Both the position numbers and the translations under genes were made by a program. From contig JAQSXM010000005.1 of NCBI GenBank assembly GCA_029256645.1, positions 1 to 25,761 of the forward strand: a stretch of 25,761 nt of DNA, given 5' to 3'. The DNA comes from Sporomusa sp. (GTDB lineage Bacteria; Bacillota_C; Negativicutes; Sporomusales; Sporomusaceae). Positions within the stretch are counted from its first letter, which is position 1, and every line of letters begins with the position of its first letter. The notes beneath the pieces were generated by a model. The model had not been told where the DNA came from, searched no databases, and worked only from the letters and a program-made list of their open reading frames with translations. This document shows, in pieces, positions 1 through 7,878 of the stretch.

Positions 1-207
1 TCTTAGTGGCATGACAGCCAATCAACTTGATGCGCACCCCTCGCCCCCCTATCTTAATAATAATAGTAAATTCTTATTTAAATGTAAAAATTATGCAGTT
101 ATAATTTAATGATATATAATTTTATTTTTAAAGTCAATTGTCACGCTATTGGGGAATAGAACTATCTTTTGATAAAAGCTGGGCCCTCATTAATGTAAAA
201 AACATAA

Positions 208-255
208 AAAAGAACCGTCCACGCTGTTTAAACTAACAACATGGCCGGTTCTTTT
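208..255 (-). terminator. Terminator of the hydrolase/deacetylase pair
   Basis: Arms AAAAGAACCG (208-217) and CGGTTCTTTT (246-255) are exact reverse complements; after one mismatch the stem continues with CCA/TGG. On the minus strand the 3' arm runs into a T-rich stretch, as expected of an intrinsic terminator just after the minus-strand gene that stops at 275. The loop is long and contains the palindrome GTTTAAAC. The 207 bases to its left are AT-rich and show no gene that I can support. Confidence 0.7.
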
Positions 256-274
256 GGTAAATCCGCTGAACTTT

Positions 275-1147
275 TCACGCAGAAAAAACTTTTTCTTTTA
301 ATACAGTTTTTATCATACCTTGCGCATTTAATCTAAAAGCGTTAGTTGGCTGTTCCAGCCTGCTTTGCTCATCGCGAAACATTTTTTCATATTCTATTAA
401 GATTTCCTCGTTATTATAGCCTTGTTTAAATAAGCGAAGAATAAATTCTTTAGTTTCTTCTATCGCCGTAAGGCAGTTTTGCCAATAACCAGGCCTGTCA
501 TCTTCACTGACCAAGCCAAAGTGTGGCGAAATAATGAACCGGGGATTTATTGCCTGACACTTATGAATGGAGGCAATTGCCTCAGAATAACTGGTTATAA
601 AGCCAGGATAAATCTTACCGGTTTTACTCATACAGCCTGTTGTTTCGCTGGGAAACAAAGTCCCATCACTAATTAAAAATGATAAGGAACATTTCGTATG
701 ACCCTGAGTTTCTATCACCGTAATGCTTGAACCACCCAGATCCTTGATGTCGCCATCATAGATGCAGTGATCTACCTTCAGCAGCGCATCGTCATATTCC
801 TCTAGAATACCGGCATTATAAAGCTGTGCCGCCTGTCTGGCAAGCTCCCTGATTGTATGTAAAGCATTCTGCCTGTGTAAAATACGCTGGGCATGTTCTG
901 CTCCAAGTACCATACTATCAGGCCATTTTCTTTTTAAATAGGGAATGGCGCCAACATGGTCATAATGGGAATGGCTGATAAATATATAATCTAACACCCT
1001 TGTGTCAAGTACCTGCCTGATGTTGCTAATCAGCTTATCCCCACAGTAAGCCATGCCGCAATCAATTAATGCTGTTTTCTCTTTCCCCAGTATTAAAAAA
1101 GAGTTGCCGCCGTTGCCACCGGTAACATCCACAATTTCATTCATCAT
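275..1147 (-). CDS. Metallo-beta-lactamase-fold hydrolase
   Basis: A 290-residue soluble protein of the MBL-fold hydrolase superfamily. The metal-binding signature HSHYDH lies at residues 59-64, after the strand leading to FISHS. Further candidate ligand histidines are in TQGHTKCS (about 150) and SPHFG near residue 208. The N-terminal GGNGGNSFLI and LIDCG strands are typical of glyoxalase-II-like and related hydrolases. The substrate cannot be told from the sequence. The start ATG overlaps the end of the upstream deacetylase gene by 11 bases, so the two are probably co-transcribed and translationally coupled. There is no signal peptide, so the protein should act in the cytoplasm. Family assignment is secure; any specific function would be a guess. 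Confidence 0.88.
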   Translation of the reverse strand: MMNEIVDVTGGNGGNSFLILGKEKTALIDCGMAYCGDKLISNIRQVLDTRVLDYIFISHSHYDHVGAIPYLKRKWPDSMVLGAEHAQRILHRQNALHTIRELARQAAQLYNAGILEEYDDALLKVDHCIYDGDIKDLGGSSITVIETQGHTKCSLSFLISDGTLFPSETTGCMSKTGKIYPGFITSYSEAIASIHKCQAINPRFIISPHFGLVSEDDRPGYWQNCLTAIEETKEFILRLFKQGYNNEEILIEYEKMFRDEQSRLEQPTNAFRLNAQGMIKTVLKEKVFSA

Positions 1148-2009
1148 TCACCTTATAGTCGCTTATATTTTTTTGATTTAGCAGCTCCGAATCAATAATC
1201 TCAGGTAAATAATCCAGTAGTTTGGGGCTCGTCTGGTTTCTATTCAGTCTGGTAAGCAAAGTGTCAAAGTCAGTTGTATTGAAGATGGGGATTCGCCGCA
1301 GTAAGAAGATATTGTCTCTGCCGGGGTTGTTTAAACCACTTAATACTGTAAAAGCTCCCTGGTAACCACTTGCTTCTGCCGCTTTCCATACAGGCAGATT
1401 ATAATAGCCGTAGGGATAAGAAAAAAGCAGCGATTGCCGGCCTGTTATCTGCTCAAGCTGACGTTTATTAGCAGAGATTTCGTTTTTTACGGCTGCTTTA
1501 CTCAATTGGGTCAGGTCACGGTGAGTCATAGAATGTCCGCCAACACCAAAACCTGTTTGGGCCATGTCCCTTACTTGCTGGGCTGAGAGCCGCCGGTCTT
1601 TGTCAACATTAATTCCCACCACCAAAAAAGTAGCCGTAAAGCCATATTCTTTCAGAATTGGCACAGCATAGATGTAATTATCATCATAGCCATCGTCAAA
1701 AGTGAACATAATTGGTTTTTCCGGCAGGGACACCTTTTCCCCGTTCATATAAGCTACCAGCTGCTCTGGTGTAATGGTCTCAAAACCAGCCTGGTGCAGC
1801 AGCAGCATTTGCCGCTCAAACTCGGCAGCAGTAACGGTTAGCCGGGGTAACCCACCATCATCGTTGCCCACATGATGGTACAACAGCACAGGAATCCCTG
1901 CTTCGGCGCCGGCTTTGGCGACAGATCCTGAAAATAGCATTAAACCTAGCAATATGACTCCTATAGCCTTTTTGGTAAGCGCTGAAAAATCACTTGCTTG
2001 CTTTATCAT
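1137..2009 (-). CDS. Exported polysaccharide deacetylase (NodB domain)
   Basis: A carbohydrate esterase family 4 protein, likely removing acetyl groups from a cell-envelope or exopolysaccharide polymer outside the membrane. I chose the ATG at 2009 (290 residues): it is preceded by GAGGTG at good spacing and puts a hydrophobic signal/anchor segment at residues 14-33. The longer reading frame up to 2081 lacks such a site. NodB motifs are visible: FTFDDGY (D105 catalytic, D106 metal), GGHSMTH (H159 and H163 metal) and FSYPYG. The sequence LLYHHV near residue 42 is typical of the PgaB/IcaB-like and general deacetylase group. It is followed by the overlapping MBL-fold gene. The polymer substrate is unknown. 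Confidence 0.88.
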   Translation of the reverse strand: MIKQASDFSALTKKAIGVILLGLMLFSGSVAKAGAEAGIPVLLYHHVGNDDGGLPRLTVTAAEFERQMLLLHQAGFETITPEQLVAYMNGEKVSLPEKPIMFTFDDGYDDNYIYAVPILKEYGFTATFLVVGINVDKDRRLSAQQVRDMAQTGFGVGGHSMTHRDLTQLSKAAVKNEISANKRQLEQITGRQSLLFSYPYGYYNLPVWKAAEASGYQGAFTVLSGLNNPGRDNIFLLRRIPIFNTTDFDTLLTRLNRNQTSPKLLDYLPEIIDSELLNQKNISDYKVNDE

Positions 2010-2069
2010 AGCAAACACCTCGAGATTTAGTATATCATTTTTGGCGGTTCGGGACAATGCATCCATCCC

Positions 2070-2100
2070 GGTATGTACCATCCCCAGAACAGTACATACC
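2070..2100. promoter_or_regulatory. Interrupted palindrome upstream of the deacetylase
   Basis: GGTATGTAC (2070-2078) and GTACATACC (2092-2100) are perfect reverse complements, separated by 13 bases. The site is 60-90 bases upstream of the deacetylase start and has no T-run on either side. It could be a regulator-binding site or a leader hairpin; nothing in the sequence decides. Confidence 0.4.
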
Positions 2101-2115
2101 AGCTTTTCTCATTGA

Positions 2116-2194
2116 CAACGCTTCACCGCTGGCGCTTGACTTCCGCTTTTGCCAACACACCACCCGCCTGCAGGACTTTAACGCGTTGTATATA
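2116..2194 (+). repeat. 79-bp intergenic repeat, copy A
   Basis: This segment matches the reverse complement of 8906-8984 at 75 of 79 positions by hand alignment, with no gaps. It begins CAACGC and carries GCGTTG near its end (2183-2188), a 6-bp internal inverted pair, and it contains AACGCGTT. It lies in the divergent intergenic region between the deacetylase and the RyR/AAA+ gene, just upstream of the latter's likely promoter. No reading frame is conserved in it. It may belong to a dispersed genomic repeat family. Confidence 0.85.
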
Positions 2195-2208
2195 ATTTCA
2201 ATGACCAA

Positions 2209-2217
2209 TGTTATAAT
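2209..2217 (+). promoter_or_regulatory. Extended -10 promoter for the RyR/AAA+ gene
   Basis: The sequence TGTTATAAT is a perfect extended -10 element about 70 bases before the chosen start. No good -35 hexamer lies at standard spacing (TTGTAT at 2186 is 20 bases away), which is tolerable for extended -10 promoters. It begins directly after repeat copy A. Confidence 0.4.
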
Positions 2218-2285
2218 ACATATTATATCAATTAAGTATGGGTTATCCAGTATTGAGAATTCAACCCAGAAGGAGGCTGCAAACT

Positions 2286-4871
2286 GTGGAAAATACGAAA
2301 ATGAACATTGTCGTCTCCGGCGATATATGTGTAAATGTACACCAGTGGCGAACCAGGCATCAAGGCACACCTGGGTTTAACTGGCAATATTTCCCCCAAT
2401 TCCATCAAGATGTCAAGAATGGTACAGCATTATTATTGGCAAAACTTGTTGCCTTATCAACAGGAGCTGCCATACATTCGCCCCAACTGCAGGATAACGG
2501 GAAGAGCCTGCCGCCGGAGATTCTGCGCTCCACCCAGGAACTTGGCCTCTTTCCGGTAAATAATAATGAAAACCGCAATAATAAGGTGTATCGGGTAGCA
2601 CACTTTCTGGGGTTCACCGGTCCTGCTGCCGGCGCACCTGCATTGCTGCCAATTGTCGATGATGATGTACACGCCCCGCTGGTCATATTAGATGACAATA
2701 ATGACGGTTTTAATTCTCACGAAGAATACTGGCCATTAGCATTAAAGTCGCCCGGCACATCGCCTATTGTTATCTATAAAACGAATAATCCAGCCAGCTC
2801 AAACCCTATTTGGAAACGAATCGAGAACCACCACCTGAATAATACCATTGTGGTCATCTACGGGGATGATTTACGGTCCAAAGGCGTTAATATCAGCAAA
2901 GGCCTCTCCTGGGAAAAAACGGCTCTGGACTTTGTGTGGCAAATAAATAATAACCCCACGCTCGCCTATCTGGCCAATGCCCGCCATCTCATCGTACCCC
3001 TGGGCCTGGAAGGCGCAATCTATTATAAAAATGACAAAATAGCAGCAGAATCCCGCTTGTTTTTTATGACAAATGAGTTTGAGGGTAGTTTCATCAAAGA
3101 GTCTCAGGGGAAAATGTACGGCCTCTCCTCTTGCTTTGTTGCCGGGCTTGCCCACAGCATTGTTTCCGGCCTGCAGGTCCAGGAGGATCTGACCAAGTCA
3201 GTTGAGGAAGGAATTCGCGAAGGGATAGTCGCCGCCCAAAAATACTTTACTTACGGCTTTGGTGAGAATATCTCCAAAAGCAACTTTCCTAATCCGCTAA
3301 TCTTTACTGAAGGCGAAAATGACTTTATCTACAAAGAGCAGATCCAGGACGTACCTATACGTAATTCAAACAACCCTAAATGCCGGGCCTGCTGGTACAT
3401 CATTAAAGACAAAAGCTCTACCGGGTTGTCGGAAATTGCCTACGACATTGTAAAAAACGGCGAAAAAAGCGCCCTTAAATTCATCCCTATTGCCAAGTTT
3501 GGTAATTTAATTACAGTGGACAGAACCGAGATTGAAGGCTATCGCAGCATAAAGAATCTCATCCTGGAGTATATCTCTGCCAAAAATATTGCCCGGCCAC
3601 TCTCAATCGCAGTTTTTGGGACCCCGGGATCAGGCAAGTCATTTGGCGTTACAGAAGTAGCTTCCAGCATTGCTCCCGGTTTAATTCAAAAACTGAATTT
3701 TAATTTATCCCAACTGCAAAGCCTGGCTGATCTAGTTGCTGCCTTTCATAAAGTACGGGATCTTTCCCTGGAAGGTAAACTTCCGCTCGTATTTTTTGAC
3801 GAATTTGATTCATCCTTTAATGGCAATCTGGGATGGCTAAAATACTTTCTGGCACCGATGCAGGACGGAGTATTCCGGGAGGGAGATTCCCTGCATCCAC
3901 TCGGTAAAGCCATTTTCGTTTTTGCCGGTGGCACAAGCAATACCTTTACTGAGTTTTGCGGAGAAACGATTCATGACGAAACAGAGTACAAACAATTCTT
4001 CAAACAGTTTCAAAGTGCTAAAGGACCGGATTTTGTAAGCCGCCTTAGAGGATATGTCAATATCTTAGGTCCCAATCAGACAGATGAACATGGGGATCAT
4101 TTATTTGTCATCCGCAGGGCCATGCTGCTCCGTTCCCTCTTAGAACGCAAAACACCGCATTTGATTAATGAATACAAACAGGCTCAGATCGATGACGGGG
4201 TATTGCGGGCCCTGCTTAAAGCACCACGCTATAAACATGAATCAAGATCAATGGAAGCAATACTTGAGATGAGCAGGCTATCCAATGCAAAAAAATGGGA
4301 GCAATCACACCTACCCTCAAAAGAGCAGTTAAAGCTGCATGTGGATGAGGAACAGTTTTCCCGCCATCTGATGCAGGATGCCTTCTTCAGCGAAAAGATT
4401 GATCAACTGGCGATGGATCTCCATAATAAATCAGTATATCTGCGCGAAGATAATTACTATCCGGATTCCAGTTGCCTGTGCCCCTGGGATGACCTCAGCG
4501 AAGAGCGAAAGACTTCAACCCGTAACCTGGCTAAGCATATCCCCAGTGCGTTGCGCAAAATAAACTATGATGTTGTTTCGGTTGAAGAAAAGCCGGCGGC
4601 AATTGAATTTACCGAAAAGGAGTTGCGGATTTTAGCGGAGTATGATCATAAACGCTGGTCACTGGAGAAAAAAGAAGCCGGCTGGAAATACAGTAAGCTG
4701 TTTAACGACCTAAGGAAGCTACATCCATTATTAATTCCGTGGGATAACCTGACACCCGAAATTCAAAACAAAATCATGGAGAACATTAAATACTGGCCGG
4801 AAATTCTGGCAGATTCCAACTTCACCATTGAGCGACTGAAATCTTTGTGCTATTGCGAGACTCAATTGTAA
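2286..4871 (+). CDS. PfkB-like / AAA+ ATPase / double RyR-domain protein
   Basis: An 861-residue protein from a GTG start preceded by AGAAGGAGG; the upstream in-frame ATG at 2238 lacks a ribosome site. The N-terminal third resembles ribokinase/PfkB sugar kinases: opening NIVVSGDICVN (about 7-17) and a GLSSCFVAGLAHSIVSG segment (about 279-295) at the place of the catalytic GAGD loop, but without an intact GAGD. A central AAA+ module has Walker A GTPGSGKS (445-452), Walker B LVFFDEFD (501-508), a sensor-1-like FVFAGGTSN (544-552) and a possible arginine finger in FVSRLRG. Two ryanodine-receptor-type repeats follow, about 701-764 (CPWDDL core) and 780-849 (AEYDHKRW, GWKY, HPLLIPWDNL). RyR domains in prokaryotes are proposed ligand or nucleotide-derivative sensors. 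The gene stands alone with its own terminator. Its function is unknown; a signal-gated ATPase is my inference. Confidence 0.85.
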   Translation: MENTKMNIVVSGDICVNVHQWRTRHQGTPGFNWQYFPQFHQDVKNGTALLLAKLVALSTGAAIHSPQLQDNGKSLPPEILRSTQELGLFPVNNNENRNNKVYRVAHFLGFTGPAAGAPALLPIVDDDVHAPLVILDDNNDGFNSHEEYWPLALKSPGTSPIVIYKTNNPASSNPIWKRIENHHLNNTIVVIYGDDLRSKGVNISKGLSWEKTALDFVWQINNNPTLAYLANARHLIVPLGLEGAIYYKNDKIAAESRLFFMTNEFEGSFIKESQGKMYGLSSCFVAGLAHSIVSGLQVQEDLTKSVEEGIREGIVAAQKYFTYGFGENISKSNFPNPLIFTEGENDFIYKEQIQDVPIRNSNNPKCRACWYIIKDKSSTGLSEIAYDIVKNGEKSALKFIPIAKFGNLITVDRTEIEGYRSIKNLILEYISAKNIARPLSIAVFGTPGSGKSFGVTEVASSIAPGLIQKLNFNLSQLQSLADLVAAFHKVRDLSLEGKLPLVFFDEFDSSFNGNLGWLKYFLAPMQDGVFREGDSLHPLGKAIFVFAGGTSNTFTEFCGETIHDETEYKQFFKQFQSAKGPDFVSRLRGYVNILGPNQTDEHGDHLFVIRRAMLLRSLLERKTPHLINEYKQAQIDDGVLRALLKAPRYKHESRSMEAILEMSRLSNAKKWEQSHLPSKEQLKLHVDEEQFSRHLMQDAFFSEKIDQLAMDLHNKSVYLREDNYYPDSSCLCPWDDLSEERKTSTRNLAKHIPSALRKINYDVVSVEEKPAAIEFTEKELRILAEYDHKRWSLEKKEAGWKYSKLFNDLRKLHPLLIPWDNLTPEIQNKIMENIKYWPEILADSNFTIERLKSLCYCETQL

Positions 4872-4878
4872 TTTAAGG

Positions 4879-4919
4879 AAAAAACACCGCTCCTGAAATA
4901 GGGGGCGGTGTTTTTTTTT
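4879..4919. terminator. Bidirectional intrinsic terminator
   Basis: CACCGC and the following TCC (4885-4893) pair with the mirrored segment at 4902-4910 (one G-T wobble), and flanking A and T runs extend the stem to 15 bp. Nine T residues follow on the plus strand and an A-run on the other side serves the minus strand. It ends the RyR/AAA+ gene (stop 4871) and the convergent aldo-keto reductase gene (stop 4951). Confidence 0.9.
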
Positions 4920-4950
4920 GCAAGTATGGAGCAGCCCTTTTGCAGGTGCA

Positions 4951-5949
4951 CTATCTGTCCCTGAATTTATATTTTGTTTCAAGGTCTTCTTCTAACCGGT
5001 CTGTTGCATTCCCCGGCCTTATCGACAGTTTAGAAATTTCCTCACGCATGTCTGGAGTCATAGTAAAATCAGCAGCCGCTAATGAATCCTCCAGCTGACT
5101 TACATTCCTGGCACCAATAATTGGAGCAGTAATCGCAGGGTGAGACTGAACCCAGCTAATCGCTAAAGTTACCGGGTTTACCCCTAGCTGCTGCGCATAA
5201 TCAACAAAACGTTCTGCTATGGTGTAATAGGAAGGCTCGCTATACCGTTTACCATAGGCCTCCTTTTCAACAAGCCGGCCGGTCTGCGGCTTTACCCGGT
5301 CTGAATATTTTCCGCTTAACAGCCCGGCCCCCAGGGGATTATAGGCGATAACACCTAACTGTTCTGATGCCGCGAGTGGCAGTATCTCCACCTCAGCCTG
5401 TCTTTTCACAAGGCTGTACATTGGTTCAATACATTCAAAACGGGCTAAGGCCTCCCTGGCAGAGATACCTAATGCCTTGGCGATCTGCCAGGCGGCCCAG
5501 TTGCTTACCCCCAGATAGAGCACCTTTCCCTGGTGTACTAAATCATCAAGTGCCCGTAAGGTCTCATCTATTGCGGTAAATGGGTCAAAGTAATGAATAA
5601 AATATAGATCAATACGATCAGTTTTTAATCGGGTAAGGCTCTGTTCTATTGAACGCATAATATTACGACGGGACGAGCCGACGGAATTAACATCTTTCCC
5701 TGTCCGCTGTGAAACCTTTGTTGTTATAATGACATCGTCCCGGCAATCGGCAATGGCTTTTCCGAGAATCGTTTCCGCCCTGCCCTCACTATAGTTATTA
5801 GAACAATCAAAGAAGTTCACCCCGGCAGCTCTGCACTTGTGAAACATGCGCATGGCTTCCCCTTCCTCTGTCTCGCTGCCAAAAGTCATCGTTCCCAAAC
5901 AAAGATTAGAAACCAGGACGCCTGTTCTTCCTAATATTTTATAATCCAT
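4951..5949 (-). CDS. Aldo/keto reductase
   Basis: A 332-residue NADPH-type oxidoreductase of the aldo/keto reductase superfamily (YajO/Tas-like, TIM barrel). The catalytic tetrad is complete: D48, Y53, K78 and H119, in FFDCSNNYSEGRAE, ITTKVSQR and LYFIHYFDP. The C-terminal cofactor-binding pattern PIIGARNVSQLEDSLAA is present. The start ATG has GGGGGAGGG eight bases upstream. The gene is monocistronic, between a shared terminator downstream and a hairpin/extended -10 element upstream. The carbonyl substrate cannot be predicted. Nothing is odd about length or motifs. Confidence 0.92.
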   Translation of the reverse strand: MDYKILGRTGVLVSNLCLGTMTFGSETEEGEAMRMFHKCRAAGVNFFDCSNNYSEGRAETILGKAIADCRDDVIITTKVSQRTGKDVNSVGSSRRNIMRSIEQSLTRLKTDRIDLYFIHYFDPFTAIDETLRALDDLVHQGKVLYLGVSNWAAWQIAKALGISAREALARFECIEPMYSLVKRQAEVEILPLAASEQLGVIAYNPLGAGLLSGKYSDRVKPQTGRLVEKEAYGKRYSEPSYYTIAERFVDYAQQLGVNPVTLAISWVQSHPAITAPIIGARNVSQLEDSLAAADFTMTPDMREEISKLSIRPGNATDRLEEDLETKYKFRDR

Positions 5950-6045
5950 GTTACCCTCCCCCGCATTGCTTAACCTTAGAATAAACTGGCGCTATGATCC
6001 ACGCACTGTATTACCCCCATCATAAGCTTGCCAGTAAATATCCTT

Positions 6046-6054
6046 ATTATAACA
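6046..6054 (-). promoter_or_regulatory. Extended -10 promoter for the aldo/keto reductase
   Basis: Read on the minus strand this is TGTTATAAT, a perfect extended -10 element about 100 bases before the reductase start. No recognisable -35 is at the standard distance; that position lies inside the 19-bp hairpin at 6055-6095. Confidence 0.4.
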
Positions 6055-6095
6055 TTTCAGCCCTTGCCATTCTACCAGAATGGCAAGGGCTGAAA
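6055..6095 (-). terminator. 19-bp perfect hairpin after the Fe-S gene
   Basis: Arms 6055-6073 and 6077-6095 pair perfectly around a 3-base loop; core CAGCCCTTGCCATTCT. It lies 20-60 bases after the stop of the Fe-S gene and immediately abuts the reductase -10 element. There is no real T-run after it on either strand, so it is an atypical terminator or a regulatory palindrome. Confidence 0.45.
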
Positions 6096-6114
6096 ATCCG
6101 GCTTGGAGCTATTT

Positions 6115-6876
6115 CTAAGATAAGCCTACCGGACAACACTTCAAACAATTGAAACACATATATTGATTTCCTAAATACGCCGCTTGCCTCAGCCGGGAGT
6201 AATGTTCATCCATAAGCATATCTTTCTGTTCCTCCGGCGATCTACCTAAACGCTGCAGTTGAAAAGTAACATCAGCAACCAAACCATAAGGCTGTGAATG
6301 GCCCAAACATTTCATAACATCTGTCCTTCCCTCCTCATCTAATGCCCTTGCCGGACAATTTTTAACACACAGATTACAATGAATACAAAAGTCCTGATCA
6401 CACTTATCTGAAGGTTGTAAATCAAGATTAGTAATAATACTCGTAAAAATAACACGTGTTCCAAACCGGGGATGGATAACAAGATTATGGCGGCCAAAGA
6501 TTCCCAGGCCGGCGGCAACCGCTGCATGGCGCTGGGAGAAATCAGCTATTGCTTTGCGGTCATTGTGTATTTCAATAGGATATGAAATTGACACAGTAGC
6601 TACCTTTGCTTTGTATTTGTTCTCCAAAAGCCGCGCAATACGATAACTGGCGGTGCGTGCAAACGACCCTAAATCCAAATAACCATTTTGAGCAGCACTC
6701 ATACTAGGGCTTTCACAGCTTGTTAGCGTTTTAAAGGCTAACACAATAATGGATTTTGCATCAGGTAAAAACTTTGTAATTTCATATGATTTCGGGCTTT
6801 GATAATCATCAACACAGGCAAAACCAACATCATCGACCCCTAATTCCAGAGTAAAATCTCTAATTTGCTTCTCCAT
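6115..6876 (-). CDS. QueG-like 4Fe-4S protein
   Basis: A 253-residue iron-sulfur protein related to epoxyqueuosine reductase and reductive-dehalogenase-like proteins. Cys164, 167, 170 and 174 form a ferredoxin CxxCxxCxxxCP motif (CIHCNLCVKNCP), and Cys241, 244, 247 and 248 (CFNCLKCCPVG) complete two 4Fe-4S clusters. The region LGIFGRHNLVIHPRFGTR is the family's conserved cobalamin-side segment. The protein is shorter than classical QueG (about 300-390 residues, with a HEAT-like tail), and ends right after the second cluster motif, so a role in queuosine synthesis should not be assumed. It has its own promoter containing a MarR-type operator and is downstream of the marR gene. I infer a redox or stress role under that regulator. 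Confidence 0.82.
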   Translation of the reverse strand: MEKQIRDFTLELGVDDVGFACVDDYQSPKSYEITKFLPDAKSIIVLAFKTLTSCESPSMSAAQNGYLDLGSFARTASYRIARLLENKYKAKVATVSISYPIEIHNDRKAIADFSQRHAAVAAGLGIFGRHNLVIHPRFGTRVIFTSIITNLDLQPSDKCDQDFCIHCNLCVKNCPARALDEEGRTDVMKCLGHSQPYGLVADVTFQLQRLGRSPEEQKDMLMDEHYSRLRQAAYLGNQYMCFNCLKCCPVGLS

Positions 6877-6902
6877 TACATACCACTCCCCTTTTTCAAA
6901 GA

Positions 6903-6930
6903 ATTATGTGTATATGCACTTATTTTGCAA
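6903..6930 (-). promoter_or_regulatory. Promoter with MarR-type operator before the Fe-S gene
   Basis: On the minus strand TTGCAA (6925-6930) and CATAAT (6903-6908) are spaced by 16 bases. The near-palindrome GTGTATATGCAC (6908-6919 on the plus strand) fills the spacer. The same 12-mer occurs before the marR gene at 7416-7427, so it is very likely the regulator's binding site. Confidence 0.6.
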
Positions 6931-6935
6931 AAAAA

Positions 6936-7379
6936 TTATGGTAAAAGCGCTTCTAGTTTAGAAACCAGGTAGTTAAACTGCTCGACTTCCTGCTCTCCCA
7001 GATATTGATGCAGTGATGCCTGTGCTTCATCCCATAGCGTCGACGCGGTATTTAATGCAGATTTCCCAGCCTCAGTAAGACTGACTTGGCGGGAACGTGG
7101 ATCTTCTCCAGTATTAACCGCTATGAGACCAACGGTAATAAGCGGCTTCATATTCCGGTTCAGCGTAGTCCGGTCAATACGCATGGTTTTGGCCAGTTCA
7201 CTGATTGTAACCGGTTCCAGCTGCTGAAGGTGCCGTAATAGTGAATACTGCGTAATCTTAAGTCCGCTTGGTTCCAAAATCCTTTCATAAAACTCGGTCA
7301 CGGCCCGGGAAGCCCGGCGGATATTAAGACACAGGCAGGGGCTAGGAATTTTAGGGTAGTATCCAGCAACTTGCTTCAT
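6936..7379 (-). CDS. MarR-family transcriptional regulator
   Basis: A 147-residue winged-helix repressor. I start it at the ATG at 7379, with AAAGGTG eight bases upstream; the frame is open to 7427 but the longer version would run through the operator palindrome. The DNA-recognition part reads ITQYSLLRHL...TISELAKTMRIDRTTLNRNMKPL, and the wing carries DPRSRQVSLTEAGK, a classic MarR signature. A Cys pair (PCLCLN) lies near the N terminus and could act as a redox or electrophile sensor, as in some MarR proteins (inference). Identical operator-like palindromes precede this gene and the downstream Fe-S gene, implying autoregulation and control of that neighbour. Confidence 0.9.
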   Translation of the reverse strand: MKQVAGYYPKIPSPCLCLNIRRASRAVTEFYERILEPSGLKITQYSLLRHLQQLEPVTISELAKTMRIDRTTLNRNMKPLITVGLIAVNTGEDPRSRQVSLTEAGKSALNTASTLWDEAQASLHQYLGEQEVEQFNYLVSKLEALLP

Positions 7380-7415
7380 TGCACTAACACCTTTCATAGA
7401 TATTTTTAAGTCGGC

Positions 7416-7427
7416 GTGTATATGCAC
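7416..7427. promoter_or_regulatory. MarR-type operator before marR
   Basis: GTGTATATGCAC is palindromic at 10 of 12 positions (GTG-ATAT-CAC core) and identical to 6908-6919; the similarity continues with NTATTNT. It lies about 18 bases after the proposed -10 element of the marR promoter, where a bound repressor would block transcription. Confidence 0.6.
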
Positions 7428-7444
7428 ATATTCTTCTACTTGTT

Positions 7445-7473
7445 ATAGTATAACCTAATTTCCAGCATGTCAA
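7445..7473 (-). promoter_or_regulatory. Promoter of the marR gene
   Basis: On the minus strand a perfect -35 TTGACA (7468-7473) is followed after 17 bases by TACTAT (7445-7450). The operator palindrome lies just downstream. Confidence 0.5.
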
Positions 7474-7530
7474 TATTAACATTTCCCACAGCTTAACCTT
7501 GTATAGAAAACAGACATGCCGGAAACCCTT

Positions 7531-7878
7531 TTAATCATCAATTAAATCTTTTATCCCTTTATTGCTTCTTCCTAAATAATTTTTACCCCAGAGGCTTATC
7601 GATTCCAGGATCGGTTGAAGGCTTCTCCCCAATTCGGTCAGGGAATATTCCACCTTTGGCGGAACCTCCGCATAAACCAGGCGGGAAATAAGCCCGTCCT
7701 GCTCCAATTGCCGCAGTTGTTGGGTAAGCATTTTTTGACTTATCCCATTAATCCCTCTAAGCAGGTCGCTAAACCGCTGGGTATCTTTGGCTAATAAATT
7801 CCTGATAATAAGAACCTTCCATTTATGTCCTATCAAATTGAGTGCTTCTTCAATCGGGCAAATTTTAATAACTGACAT
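7531..7878 (-). CDS. HxlR-family transcriptional regulator
   Basis: A 115-residue winged-helix regulator of the HxlR/YodB/HypR type. The family hallmark is the N-terminal CPIEEALNLIGHKWKVLI with the conserved cysteine at residue 9, a thiol sensor in several characterised members. The core FSDLLRGINGISQKMLTQQL and wing VPPKVEYSLTELGRSL are intact. The ATG at 7878 has GGAGG six bases upstream; the TTG two codons earlier would overlap that site. It is divergent from a broken cupin gene and a PNPOx-fold flavoprotein gene, the classic arrangement of HxlR regulators with the redox genes they control. Confidence 0.92.
   Translation of the reverse strand: MSVIKICPIEEALNLIGHKWKVLIIRNLLAKDTQRFSDLLRGINGISQKMLTQQLRQLEQDGLISRLVYAEVPPKVEYSLTELGRSLQPILESISLWGKNYLGRSNKGIKDLIDD

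Noticed and set aside
2035..2380. Small overlapping open frames on both strands in the divergent intergenic region
   Set aside because: They cross the repeat and promoter signals, lack ribosome sites and have no family-like translation.
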